A stretch of DNA of 64,000 nt from Laburnicola sp. R22_1. Its lineage: Eukaryota > Ascomycota > Dothideomycetes > Pleosporales > Didymosphaeriaceae. The notes beneath the pieces were generated by a model that did no database searches, was not told where the DNA came from, and saw only the letters and a program-made list of their open reading frames with translations. Both the position numbers and the translations under genes were made by a program. Below, piece by piece: positions 1-11,800 of the stretch (position 1 is its first letter; the number at the start of each line of letters is the position of its first letter). The stretch is taken from the NCBI GenBank assembly GCA_014281115.1, contig JACONQ010000003.1, positions 2,852,001 through 2,916,000 on the forward strand. Reading direction: 5' to 3'.

Positions 1-134
1 GTATCCCAGCACCGCCAGCGCAGTGCGCTGGACGTTGAAAACGGAAGAGTCGCACGTTTGCGCCCCTCCGTGTACCCCCAGGTTCCCACCCCCCTAGGCC
101 GACATACAGCTGGGTCGCAGGCCTTGTATGTAGC
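1..134 (+). promoter_or_regulatory. 5' region of the monooxygenase gene
   Basis: GC-balanced sequence upstream of the first in-frame ATG of the monooxygenase. I see no clear TATA or CAAT motif. A minus-strand frame is open from about 330 to the window edge, so part of an unrelated gene could overlap here. The window edge prevents a decision. Confidence 0.35.
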
Positions 135-2226
135 ATGGCTCCGTCGATGTGGTCCTTCGTGAAGCGCTCGCCGTCGACCACGAGCAGCAACGACACCGTG
201 TACCATCCGAGGCCGGCCAAGATGGCAGTCGGCCTCCTCTCCCCCGGATCCCCCGTCTCCTCGACCGCCAGCAGCTTGGACAAGAGCTTCTCTCCAGCCA
301 CGAGCGTCACCAATGGGTGGAGCAGTGGCTATGACACCTTCCTGAGCGACGTTTTGGTTGTTGGGGCAGGCCCATCGGGGGTTATGCTGGCGTAGGTGAT
401 CAGCATTGTGCGAATATGTGCCCGTCACATCTGACCTGGTTAGGAACAACCTTGTACGCTATGGCATCAAGACGCAGGTCATCGACAATCGCCCCGAACG
501 CACCTTGGCGGGACGCGCCGATGGCTTGCAGCCCAAGACCATCGAGACGCTGCGCCAGATGCGTCTCGCCGAACCGCTCCTGCGCAAGGGCGTCAAGGTC
601 TACGACATTGCCTTTTGGAAATCGACCTTGGACGAGTCCCTTCGCCGCACTGCCCGCGAAATCCACTATCCGCCCGTCGTCGATCTGATACACCCCTATA
701 TTCTGCTCGTGCACCAGGGCATTGTCGAGGGCATCTTTGTCGAGGACCTGGCCGAGCGCGGTGTCGAAGTAATACGCAACACGGCCTTCGTCGACTTCGA
801 CTACACGCCCGAGCGGGTGCGCCCCCTGACTGTGACGTGCAAACAGCTGGACGACGTCTCCCAGAACAGAAGGAGGCTCGCTACACGGTACATTGTGGGC
901 TGCGACGGTGCACATTCGGCAGTGCGCAAGTGCATCCCAAATGCCACACCTCTGGGAGCTTCGTCGGAATCTGTTTGGGGCGTTCTCGACGGCGTCATCG
1001 ATACCAACTTTCCAGATATCTGGAGCAAGGTCATCGTCCACTCGGACGAGCTTGGATCCATTCTTATGCTTCCCCGCGAGCGAAATTTGACGCGCCTGTA
1101 CGTCGAGCTGAAGCCTGGCTCCGAGGAAATAGTCGCAAAGGAGCAACACACGCAAGAGTTCGTCCAAAAGCGCGCCCAGGAGATATTGAGGCCATATAAA
1201 TTGGAATGGAGGAACGTCGAGTGGTTTGGACGCTATCAGGTCGGTCAGCGGGTGGCCAGCCGATTCACGGACAAGCAGCATCGCGTCTTCATTGCGGGCG
1301 ACGCCAGTCACACGCACTCGCCCAAAGCCGCACAAGGGATGAACGTATCAATGCACGATTCCTGGAATCTAGCGTGGAAATTGAACTTCGCAGTCCGCAA
1401 TCTAGCCAAGCCCGCACTGATGGAAACATATCAACAAGAGCGGAAAAAGATTGCCCACGACCTTATAGACTTCGACTACGAACACGCCAACGCCTTTGGA
1501 GCCGGCGATCCCAAAGCCCTCGCAGAAAACTTCAAGAAGAACATTGCTTTCATTTCGGGCTACGGCGTCAGTTATGACTTGAACGTGCTCAACGTGCAAT
1601 CCAAAGGCTACACGCACAGCAACCTCTCACCTGGCTATCTACTCCCCCCTGCAAAGGTGACCCGCTTCATCGACGCCAACCCCGTCGACATCCAGACCGA
1701 CATCCCAGCCCTCGGCCAATTCCGCATATACTTCTTCACCAAGGACGTCCACGCGTCCTTGCCCTTCTTAGACGCTATATGCCAGGCGCATCGATCCGGC
1801 ACCTCGTACGTAAGCCGCGTCACCAATGCCGGAAATGCTTCCTACACTATACAGCCACCCCTCGCAGCTCCACACGACCAATTCGTCTGCCCGGAGCGCT
1901 ATACGCCCGTCAGCGGCATCTTCACATACGCAATCGTGACGGACATGAATCGTAACGACGTAGAGATCGCACACTTGCCACGCGTGTTTCAAGACTCGCG
2001 GTGGACGTTCTATCTAGACGACGTCCCGCATATGGATACGCGGAGGCAGAAGTGCATGGACAAGTGGCTTGGCGGTCTGGCGCACGATGAAGTTGTCGTT
2101 GTGAATGTAAGACCGGATGGTTACGTGGGGACTCTGCGACGGTGGGTTGATGGCGGGGCTGAAAATGGAGAGGAAGCGGTGTGTTGGTTGGATGACTATT
2201 ATTCGCAGTTCTTGCGGGATTCGTGA
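135..2226 (+). CDS. FAD-dependent phenol 2-monooxygenase-like protein (two exons)
   Basis: Flavoprotein aromatic hydroxylase that would ortho-hydroxylate phenolic substrates using NAD(P)H and O2, probably cytosolic. Exons 135-391 and 444-2226 join in frame through a GCG Ala codon to give 679 residues, close to fungal phenol hydroxylases (about 660). The ADP-binding GAGPSG lies near residues 77-82. A DG motif (GCDGAHSAVRK) lies near 238-248 and a GD motif (AGDASHTHSPKAAQG) near 370-384. The C-terminal third fits the thioredoxin-like dimerisation domain of the family. The first ATG (135) gives an unusually long, Ser/Pro-rich leader; the in-frame ATG at 222 gives a more typical N-terminus and may be the real start. 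There is no sign of RIP although an AT-rich block begins 1.5 kb away. Exact substrate unknown. Confidence 0.88.
392..443 (+). other. Intron of the monooxygenase gene
   Basis: A 52-bp intron with a gtaggt donor and ttag acceptor. Removing it joins the halves of the Rossmann segment, so that VMLA is followed by NNLVRYG, as expected for this family. Unspliced, the frame stops at 393-395. Confidence 0.85.
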
Positions 2227-2532
2227 GCGATTTTGAATTGGTTTCGCGTTTTGCATAGGATCGGCGTTTGAGACGTTCTTCAATTGGGTATTGCTCTCGA
2301 GCGAGCGGGTTGTCGGGTATGGATTTCGGTCAATGGTAAACGACACGACTAGTTAGAGGGACGGTCTTGAATTTATACCACTCGGATGCTGTAAGTGTCT
2401 GCATACCTTCGTTGCCGTCGCTGGTAAATTATTAGCGGAGCAACGTAAATACCTCGGAGAGGTGAATCAGTGATAAGTTCTGACACACTCGACATGAACG
2501 CAAAAATAGATCAACGTCCATCCCTTCCACCC
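2227..2532. other. Convergent intergenic region
   Basis: 306 bp between two convergent genes. It should hold both 3' UTRs. I recognise no gene, RNA or repeat here. Confidence 0.6.
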
Positions 2533-3561
2533 TCAACCTCCCTTCCTAACCCAAAATCCCTCCCCAACCCCGAACACCCCCATCAACCCATAATGATCCG
2601 TCACAAACCCCAACTCACCATCCCTCCTCATATCCCCTCTCAAAACTTCATCCTCAACCTGCACCCCAACACCAATCCTCGCCAACTCCCTCACACTCAC
2701 ATCCCCCCAAAACACCTCCTTGTCCAACCGCTTCCGTCCCCATCGCTCCCATCCATTACACTGGAACCCCCACGTCGCACCGTCCTCGTCGCCCTCGTCG
2801 CCTCCCAACTCCAAATACGCATCCTTGAACCCGTTGTCCATCGACTCCGTCTGGTCCCGCGGCCGATTCGCATTGCAATCGCCGGCCAGGAGACTCGCCA
2901 CGATGCCCGCATCGCTATCCTGCAGCTGTCTCGCAAGGCCTTTCCACTGGATGGGCCGCGTGGCACCGCTCATAGAATCCAGATGCACATTGCACAATCT
3001 CAGCAGCTTCTTCGGGCCCGTAGACCACGCATTGAGACGGACGTCAACGAGGAGCGCATCACGCTGGTACTCGCTGACAAGCCGAAGGCGCGATACGCTC
3101 TCGATGCTGAGCCGGCGGTCTACGAGCGTGACTTGCCCGTTTGAGGCGTCCCATTTTTCAGTCGTTATGTCTGTTATGTTGAAGCGGTGCTGCACCCAGG
3201 GTGCTTGCGCGATCATGCTGAGATCCAGCGCGCCATCGAGGAGGCTGGGTGTGTCTTGCATTTCTTGGAGGAAGATGATTAAGGCGCTTGTGGGGGTGGC
3301 TGAGGTGACGAGGGTCTCGAGATGGTGCAGTGCGGCTGCCATGCGGGCGCGGGGCTGCGGGGCCATGAAGTCGATGTTCCATGTTATAAGGACGAGGGAG
3401 GAGAGTGGACGAAGAGAGGCATCGGGTGTGAAGCTGTTGGATGAGGTGAAGGTCTGAGAGGAGATCCAGGTGCCGTTGCGGAATGTGTGGTAGGGCTGTG
3501 GTTCTGGGGCGTAGGAGACCTGTTTCTCTAAAAGAGGTTTTAGCATGGCTTTTGACACCAT
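2533..3561 (-). CDS. TDP2-like endonuclease/exonuclease/phosphatase family protein
   Basis: A single-exon 342-residue protein of the Mg-dependent EEP phosphohydrolase superfamily. The motifs appear in order: TWNID (60-64), LQEM (98-101), NVHLDS (191-196), AGDCN (226-230) and TDHYG (321-325). These match the metal- and phosphate-binding residues of tyrosyl-DNA phosphodiesterase 2-like proteins (N, E, H/D, D/N, D/H). A likely role is removal of 5' protein adducts from DNA or a related phosphodiesterase activity; the substrate is inferred. The start is the first ATG of the frame. The promoter is short and abuts the AT-rich transposon block only about 130 bp upstream, so heterochromatin or leaking RIP could affect it. 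No premature stop is seen. Confidence 0.85.
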   Translation of the reverse strand: MVSKAMLKPLLEKQVSYAPEPQPYHTFRNGTWISSQTFTSSNSFTPDASLRPLSSLVLITWNIDFMAPQPRARMAAALHHLETLVTSATPTSALIIFLQEMQDTPSLLDGALDLSMIAQAPWVQHRFNITDITTEKWDASNGQVTLVDRRLSIESVSRLRLVSEYQRDALLVDVRLNAWSTGPKKLLRLCNVHLDSMSGATRPIQWKGLARQLQDSDAGIVASLLAGDCNANRPRDQTESMDNGFKDAYLELGGDEGDEDGATWGFQCNGWERWGRKRLDKEVFWGDVSVRELARIGVGVQVEDEVLRGDMRRDGELGFVTDHYGLMGVFGVGEGFWVRKGG

Positions 3562-3690
3562 AATTGGTTTTCTTTTGGGTGAGAGTTTCTGGGGGGTGGA
3601 GTGTGTTCTGTAGTGGCTGAGTTTAGGTAGGAAACCTGTGAACGGTATTGGCTCCGAAGTAAGTTAGTATGGAATGGGACTAGTTGGCTC
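3562..3690 (-). promoter_or_regulatory. Promoter of the EEP gene and border of the AT-rich block
   Basis: Short upstream region of the minus-strand EEP gene. Base composition changes abruptly near 3690 to AT-rich, TA-dense DNA that continues to about 53090. Confidence 0.5.
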
Positions 3691-4226
3691 TACGTTTCCT
3701 TTTTAATAGAGGTATTAAGTAATATAGCTACCTTAAGTATTTATTAAAGTAATAAAAAATTAAAATGAAATAATAAGTCTATATACTTTACATTATATAT
3801 ATAGTATCTAGATAGACTATATATTTATATTATTCGTATACTATATAGGCAAGAGCCTCTAAGAGTGTTAAGATTTTAATATTATTATATAATAAATATT
3901 ATATAGGGATTATATAATACCTATACAATATAGTCTATATATTATAGAATTTTTACTTTCTATTTATATCTTCTTTAAAGATAAGTAATTAATACTAAAA
4001 TTAGTTTTATAATATTATTTTCTTTTTTATACACTTATTCTATATAATCTTTATACTTACTATATAAATAGAATTACTTGTATTTATATAGTTAGCTATA
4101 AAATACTTATTTAATACTAATTAGTAGTTAACTAGCCTTTAACTATAAATTAGTAAGAGTAAAAATAGAGCGTATAAGTGTTATTACTATACGCTTTATT
4201 TTATTATACTCTAATATTTATATGTA

Positions 4227-4575
4227 AAGTTCTCGCTTAGTAGTTTAAACGCCCTTTTGTATAATTTCCTTTTTACAATCTTTTTAATTACTAAGTAGAG
4301 GGCTCTACTTTATTTATTATTAAAGATCTTTATTATGTGAAGATTCTAACCAAGGTCGAGTCCGCATTATACATAGAGAGGAGTAAAATAGGAGGCACTA
4401 AAACCTAGTACCTAGTATATAGTGGTAATAATAAAATATAAACAAAATAATAATAATTTATTATTAACTTTCTTTATGGCAGTATTGTTAATAGTAGTCA
4501 AGCTTTATTTATTATATTATTTAAGATAAAAGGCTTTATTATTCTACTTCTAGATAGTTAATTAATAATATATAT
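4227..4575 (+). repeat. Repeat A copy, interrupted by a 182-bp insertion
   Basis: A degraded copy of short repeat A. Its diagnostic core (aattactaagtagagggctct) is at 4286-4306 and its 3' half resumes at 4503 (ttatttaagataaaaggctt). The unit is split by the insertion at 4321-4502. Upstream, 4231-4255 resembles the longer head of the copy at 58521 (ctcgcttag followed by a B-box-like stretch). Confidence 0.7.
4321..4502. mobile_element. SINE-like insertion with 13-bp target duplication
   Basis: 182 bp inserted into repeat A. It is flanked by identical 13-bp direct repeats ctttatttattat at 4308-4320 and 4503-4515. Inside, aggtcgagtcc (about 4352-4362) resembles a tRNA-type B box (9 of 11 positions). 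No coding capacity and no terminal inverted repeats were seen. A retroposon is the best guess. I found no other copy in the window. Confidence 0.55.
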
Positions 4576-4625
4576 ACAAAAGAATAGTAGATTAAATCTT
4601 TACAAAGTTTATAAAATTATTACTA

Positions 4626-4800
4626 TGGTTTTTTTTGCGACTAAGGGGTTTCTAATAAAAATATTACAATAATAGTAGTTATTCCTCCTACTATTGTTAA
4701 CATAGAAAAGCGTTTTAAGGTAATATTAATTAGAAGGGGTTAGCGCATTATAAGCAAGCTAAGTAAGCTTAATAGGCTTAGTGCGCGTACTCTAATTAAA
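4626..4800 (+). repeat. Dispersed repeat D
   Basis: RIP-degraded copy of a repeat of about 170 bp. A better preserved copy lies inverted at 60945-61115, with fragments at about 41220-41300 and 52645-52690. Shared landmarks are ttctaataaaaatatta and aaaagcgttttaaggt. Identity unknown. Confidence 0.65.
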
Positions 4801-5689
4801 AAAATCTATATATAAAATATAATAAGACTATATTACTATACTATAGTTTAGAGTAGGGGAGATATAAGATAGCACTAGCGCTATAATACTATAACTATTA
4901 TCTCCTCTACTATTATCCCTAAAGATTGCTAGTAATAGCTATTATATTAGTAGGTTTGTGCTATTATAAGATATATACTAGATAGGAGCTTATATAATAT
5001 AGGTACACTAACACTCTATCTTTATATTAAAGTTAACCTTAAGACTTCTATTACTATCTCTATTATTTTATTTTCTACTATTTTCCTAGGCCTTAATACT
5101 AAAGTTGCTATTAACGCCGCCTAAAAGTACACTTTAAGAATTTATCTACTTATCGCTATTACTAGGTCTACACTAGAATACTGCTTTATCTAGAGTATTA
5201 TTAATAAGAAGTAGAAGGTATACCTTACCCTATATAAGGCAGTCATAGTATACTAGTTAGGCTAGTAATAGATTAGTAACTATAGGCACAATAATAATAG
5301 ATATATAAGATTTCTACTATAAGTTCTTATATTACTACTAGTTAGGAAGGCGGTAATAGAGGGTGGCAAGATTAAAGGGAAAGAAAAGAAGGTATTTATT
5401 AATAAGTTGCTAAGGGAGGAGAGTGTTGCGTAGATATATTAAATCCTTATAGTTATTATAGCATTAGATACTAAGCGTATTATATAAGTATACTACGTAG
5501 TAGTACGTAAATACAGCGTAATTGTCGCTAATAATAATAATAAATTAAGAGTTAGTTTTTTATATACGCTTTAAGTAAAGTAATAGATGTTAGAGTGCTT
5601 ATAGATAATTAGGAGGCAAGTGCGTAGTAACTGCTATTGTGTTAGCGGAGACTAGGAGTAGATTGTATTTTTAGGCGCTGGACTAGAGC
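4801..5689. other. AT-rich, RIP-degraded DNA, no gene seen
   Basis: No open frame, tRNA or recognisable transposon terminus found. Composition matches the neighbouring degraded elements. Confidence 0.5.
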
Positions 5690-8618
5690 GGCCTTTCTAT
5701 TCCAACCTACGCAGGCTTAATTTAAAAAATATATTAAAAAGGTAATTAATACTAAATAAACAATGCGACAATTACAATAATAAAGCTTCTAAATAATAGG
5801 TAGCTAATCTTATAGGCACTAATTTAAGCCCTTTAGAAAGACTTTAAACTTCCTAACTAGAGTATATAAAATCTACTCTAAGCTTAATATAAAGCTTATC
5901 TTAATAAAGCTAAGTATAAAAATAAATTTTTAAGGCTTAGTTTAAGACTTAGCTAGTGCTTTATAGCAAAGCTAAAACCTATTTAATTTTAAAGGTTAAT
6001 AGAAAACTTATTACTTATAAGTTTCTTAACACTATTATAGTTAAATTTGCTTTAGACTAGGCGTATACTATAAATTAAAAGCTTATCTAAAATATAGTAT
6101 TTAGGATACTACCTTTTAAGCTTAATAAAGTTAGAAAAGTTTCTTTTAGCACTTTTATAGAAGTATTTTATTAAGTCTAACTATAGTAAAAAAAGCTTAG
6201 TTGTTATAACTTTTTAAAAGTAAGTATAACTTTAAGTACTAGAAACTAAACTAAAAGTAGTAATTATAGTAAATAAACGTTATATTTCTATTTTTATAAG
6301 CTATATCTAAATAATAAGTATAACTACTATTTGCTAAAATATTACGCTCTTAAGTATATATATTTATTAGAAAGAGCCTAAAAGGATAACTACTAGTTAA
6401 TCTCTTAATAGCTTAAAAAAGATTCTTAATTACCTTATATTGAGGTAGAATAAGCTTAAAGATAAAATTAAAGAGGCTAGCTAAACCTTATTAGCTAAAG
6501 TATTTAAGGAGTATAGTCTATACACTTATTAACCTTGCTAAGATTATTATTATAAGCTTAGATACTAACTTAGGGGTATATTTTATTTTCTACTATAGAG
6601 CTTATTAATTTTTAGTAAGCACTATTATTAATAGTAGTGCTATAGTACACCTTGTTAATAATGATAATATTCTAGTTCTTAGCTTATTTAAGCAGTTAAA
6701 TGCGCTTTAAAGTGTAGATACTAGAACTTAGTCCTTTCTAATTTTTAGTATAGAAGACTATTTTATTAAGAATATCTTATATAGCATAAAAGGAGCTTAT
6801 ACTAAGAATTTGCTCTTTAAGAGTATAAAAGTAATTAAGAGATTCTATATTAATATTATATAAAAGCTTAATTATAAAAGACTAGAATCTAGTATTTAGG
6901 TCTAAATTCTATATTACGCATAGATTCTCTTAATTTAAGTATTATTTTAATAAAGTTATGCTATATTTATAACTTAATATTTATTAAATATAAGCTACTT
7001 TCTATTTATTCTACTGCTATAGCTTTTAGAAAAGCTTAAAAATAATTATTTATAAATATTTAAAGGATAGATAATAAGCACTTTTAGTATTTAAAGTTAG
7101 AATATTTTAGGTAAAAGGCGCTATAGGCGCTTATTTATAGTATATAGAATATACGTATTAATAGAATACTAAGACAAGCTTATAAACACTATTTAATAAT
7201 ATATACTGCGTAAGTAATCTTAAAATAACTATATAAACAATTACCTAGACCTTTTAGTATATCTTATAGAATCTTTTTAATTTTTCTTTAAGTATACTTA
7301 GAAAAGAATAGTGCTTAATAATTAAGGAAGATTCTACTAGTAAGCTTTCTGCCTTTATTCTAGTCTTAAAATTAATTTCTAAGATTATAAATATCTTTAA
7401 GCTATTTACTAAAATGGTAAAAACTAATTATAAGCTTAAAATTTTAGTTATTTACTAGGGTAAGGATATAGTAATACTTCTATGGAAAGGATACTTACAA
7501 TTTAAAGACTAGACTAATAAGAAAGGAATTAAGTGCTAAACTATACTGCCTTATACTAAAAACTAAATAGTATATCTAAATAAGTAAAATAAAAGCTTAT
7601 TAATAAGTTTATTAAAATATATATAAGTGTAAATCTTTTTATTAAGCTTTAAGATAAAGTAGTATTAGTGGGTATATATATCTTTATAAAAAGAGCCTAT
7701 TTACTTTTTATAGTTGTTAATCTATAAATAAATTTTTTAAAAGCTAGTTTTAATAGTATTTCTATTACTATTAACAAGCTAAAATTAAAGCTATAATAGC
7801 GAATCTAAGGCTAAATTAGAGTAGTATTTATACCTATACCTACTATACTTATTCTCTAAATAAAGAATAAGCAGCTAGACATAATAAATATAGATATATA
7901 ATAAATTTAAGAAAATATAGTAGGTATTTAGTAGGCTATATAGCCTTAAATATTTATAAAATATAGGTTCTAACACTTAACTAGTAATTATAACGCAAAA
8001 TATTACTTTTAATAAATTCTTACTTTATAGAAATAAGTATAAATAAAGAATACTTTAGAAATAAGCTCTAAAATTTATAAATATTCTATACAAGGACGGA
8101 ATTTAGAACACTAAACAAGCCTATAATAAAATTCTAAAGCTTATTTTAAATCTAAGTTTTATTATAAATTCTAGACTTAAACTAAGAAGTAGAATTTCTA
8201 ATATAGATAAGTAGTTAGCTAGCTAACTAGCTACTTAGAACTAGGAGGAAAATAATATATAAACTACTACTAGGCCTAGTAAGTAGTTAAGAATTTATAT
8301 ATCTTAGAATAAGTAAAGACTAGTAACTTTAAATATAATACCTAAACTAAATAATAGTAATTATGCTTTAGGTGTAGAAAGTAGTAGCTTATAAAAAGTG
8401 CACTACCCTATATATAGTAGCTTACTACTTTTGTTAAAAAAATACTTTTATTACCTCTAAGTTTAGAAACTTAGGGCCTACTTATTTTAGTAATTTAGAT
8501 ACTATTGTAATATTAAGTAATAAGAAGCCTCTATCTTTATTACCTAAAACTAGAACTAAAAACCTACTAGTAACTTATTTAAATAAATAACTTGAAGATT
8601 AAGCTATAGATTAATATA

Positions 8619-8788
8619 TGTAAGCAGCCTAGAGCTATGTCACATAACGACATTAGTCTCATAAGTCAGCTCGCCTACTATATACGAGCCTCTAATCACT
8701 CTATGTACGATACACAAGGCATATACACATCTAAACACAGATACTTCTACAATATACACTTTCTACACATACTACCTAGCTGCTTACA
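8619..8788 (+). repeat. Copia-1 5' LTR
   Basis: 170 bp, TG...CA, with 10-bp inverted ends. It is the less mutated of the pair: differences from the right LTR are mainly C/T and G/A transitions, clustered near 8636-8665. Confidence 0.92.
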
Positions 8789-8803
8789 GTTATGAGCCCG
8801 GCC
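8789..8803 (+). other. Copia-1 primer-binding site (half-tRNA iMet)
   Basis: GTTATGAGCCCGGCC begins directly after the LTR. Its first 11 bases complement GGGCTCATAAC of the anticodon stem-loop of fungal initiator tRNA-Met. That matches priming by a tRNA 5' half, as in Drosophila copia. Confidence 0.75.
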
Positions 8804-8874
8804 TAAGCCTCACTTATATACATACATTAACTCCCTACCTACCTATCTATTAATTAAGCCTACTCTATCTTGCC

Positions 8875-11800
8875 ATGTCAAAGGCCAGCTCTTCGATCAT
8901 CCTTCACGGTTCACACAACTGGGAACTATGGATCTATACTGTTAAAAGGCTCGCAGAGGCTAGAGACGTATAGGGATATATTAATCCAGATCTGTTACCC
9001 CTATTAACGCTTAGCAAGCCTCAGCAACCTGCCCAGCTTCAAACTGTCAACAAAGACGGATCGCTAGCGATAGAACCTACTACTAAAGCTCGAGCGCAGT
9101 ACAATTAGGAAATAAGTCTCTACTATAGGGAGCTTAAGGAATACAGACGAACTAAAGATAAGATTGGCCAAATTAAAGCGCACGTAGCTAACACTATTAC
9201 TTAGGACCTAGTCTATCAAATTAAGAACTAAAAGTCCCTCCACGATTAGCTCAAGATGCTATAGGAGCTCTACAGCCCTACAATAGCTAATTAAGAATAT
9301 TAGGTCTAGAAAGCCTACAACACTGCTAAAGTACTGCATGCTTGTAGAGAGAATTTAGAGGAGTAGTATAGCACCTTTCTTGCTACCTACAACAGGGCCA
9401 AACAACTCAAGCTACTAGAGACGTATGGCTACTAACCTCACAAGGACCTTATTCGAGCTATTAGGCAGATCGACCCTGGCTACGCTGCTACTATCGCCAT
9501 TACAGTATTTAACGCGGAAACTATCTCAACTGCCTCAGATAGCGACTCTATCCAGCCAACACTACCTAAACTACTAGCAGGATACCTGCGCTACTATCGT
9601 ACGACCGCAACAAAATTAACTATCCAAGGCAAAGCATTTGCAGCTACATTGAATCAAGAGGAGTCTCTATATAGACAAAACAACAGAAAGAGACCTTATT
9701 AGGACAAGCTATTAAAGCCATTAAAGCTATGTCTCTGTGGGGATCTACACTATTAGGGACAGTGTCCGTATATCAACACCTTACAGCGCAGAGGAGGATT
9801 CGTCGAAAACCCTAAAAAAGCTAAGAAGATAGTTAAATACGAAGCCAAGGATATAAAAGGCATACTAAATAAGATTTAGGAAAAGAATTAGTGCTATAAG
9901 AAGCGTAGGGTTTAAGGGAGCTACAGGTTAGAACCTAATTTAATAGAAATCAACGCAGGCGATACACCTGCAGCCGACCTTCCCTATAAAGCCTACGCTG
10001 TCTACTTATCGGCATTTAATAACGGGCCAACGCTATAACACTTTCCACTCCTCCACCTATAGACGCTAGATTTAGCCACTAATATCCACATCTGCAACAA
10101 TCCTACTAAGTTCTAATAGAAGGCTCCTGCATCGCCAGACCATGTTGTCCTCGCAGGAGGCACAGAGATGGCTATTCAGGCATGGGGAGAAGTTGAGATA
10201 CTCCTATCGACGCCTCAAGGACAGAGAAAGACAAAGCTTAAGCGCGTCGCCTTAATACCAAGCTTCTTTACAAGCCTAGTCTCTCTAGCCTAACTATTAT
10301 TGTTAAACATCTATTTCAACTCAGGCAGAAACACTCTATATCGGTCCAACTTATTAGGGTCACGAGTTAAAGACATCGCTAGCCTTACTAGGCTAGGTAG
10401 TTACTGGCTAGTAGTCTATTAAACTAATCCTCCCTCTACCCAATCTACTCAGCTTTAAACATTTGCTACCTATTAACGTTAGCCACAGTACTTAGCCCTA
10501 CCACCTAAATCAAGATCGCTAAGTAAGTCCTAGCTCCATATCCTTATAGGACATCTAAGTAATAATGCGATTAACTAACTATTAAGTTATGTAATAGGCA
10601 TACAGCCAGCTACTAGAACTACTTCTTAAACAGTTAACTATAAAGAATGCCTACAAAGCAAAGCATATTAGATTATCTCGTGTTAAATAGGCTATAAGAT
10701 AGGGGCAACCTAAGCCTTTAAAACTATCGCTATTAACCTAATTAAGCTTAACACAAGAGCCTACAACAGTAATTAATATGTCTTCTATAGGTTTAACCTA
10801 TTCTTAAAGTTCCATTTTGTCTACACAATACCTAGACAAGACAAGCCTACGCTACTATCTATTATTAGACGTCTAGATTAAACAATTAAACGAGAATTTA
10901 ACACAACTGTCACCTTTCTTATTGCTAATAATAAGCGAGGATATGGCCTGGCAGACGACTCTGCTAGAGACTACTATTAGAGAGAAGGCATTAAGCTATA
11001 GATTAGAGCTCCACACACTAAAGAGCAGAACAGCTTAGTAGAGCGCTTAGGCAGGAATCTTATTAAGAGAAGTTGTTTAATAAGGATTACCTCAAACCTA
11101 CCTCTAGCACTTGGCTCTAAGATCTACCCTACAGCAGCATACCTGCTTAATCGCACACCTACGCGATTACTAGGCTGGAAAACACTATTCGAAATTGCCT
11201 ATGGCAAGAAACTGTTAATTGCTTACCTACGCGTCTATAGCTGCTAAGTATACACACTACACAAGCAGATACTACAAATAGACAAGCTTAGTCCTTAAGC
11301 TTTAGTAGAATACCTAGTTGGCTACAACTTGTTAAATATCTACTAAATCTAGATGCCTAAGGCGAGAAGCCAAGCTTATAGAGGCAAAGTCATTCGTGTG
11401 AGAGATATTACCTTCTAAGAAGACCTCTTCTATTAATTACACAATAAAGCAGATCCGCTCTTACAAGGCTGTAAGCTAGAGCAATTCGCCCACAAGTATT
11501 AACTACCTTTAATACGCAGCCAAGACAGCTCTATAGAAGATTTATCTAAAGACAAGCTTACATTAGATCTAGACTAGTCCAGCCAGACTACTACTATTAT
11601 AGAGAAAAGCCAATTAACGCAAAGAGTAACAACAACCTAACACTAGACAAGAAGTTACTATTAGCAGCTTCTAACACTAAGTTAAATAGAGACTACTAAG
11701 GTTTACAGCAGCTTATGGGGCTTACCTTATAACAACTTACCATGCTTACTATTAGCTACACTAACTAGCTTACTACTACTATCTACATCTTTAAAGAAGC

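Noticed and set aside
1..330. A minus-strand gene over the start of the monooxygenase
   Set aside because: The frame is open and looks protein-like, but there is no supported start and it overlaps the monooxygenase exon. The window edge prevents a decision.
400..1335. A 311-codon minus-strand frame inside the monooxygenase
   Set aside because: Shadow of a well-supported gene; no motifs.
2470..3457. Plus-strand frames opposite the EEP gene
   Set aside because: Low-complexity shadows of the minus-strand gene with its catalytic motifs.
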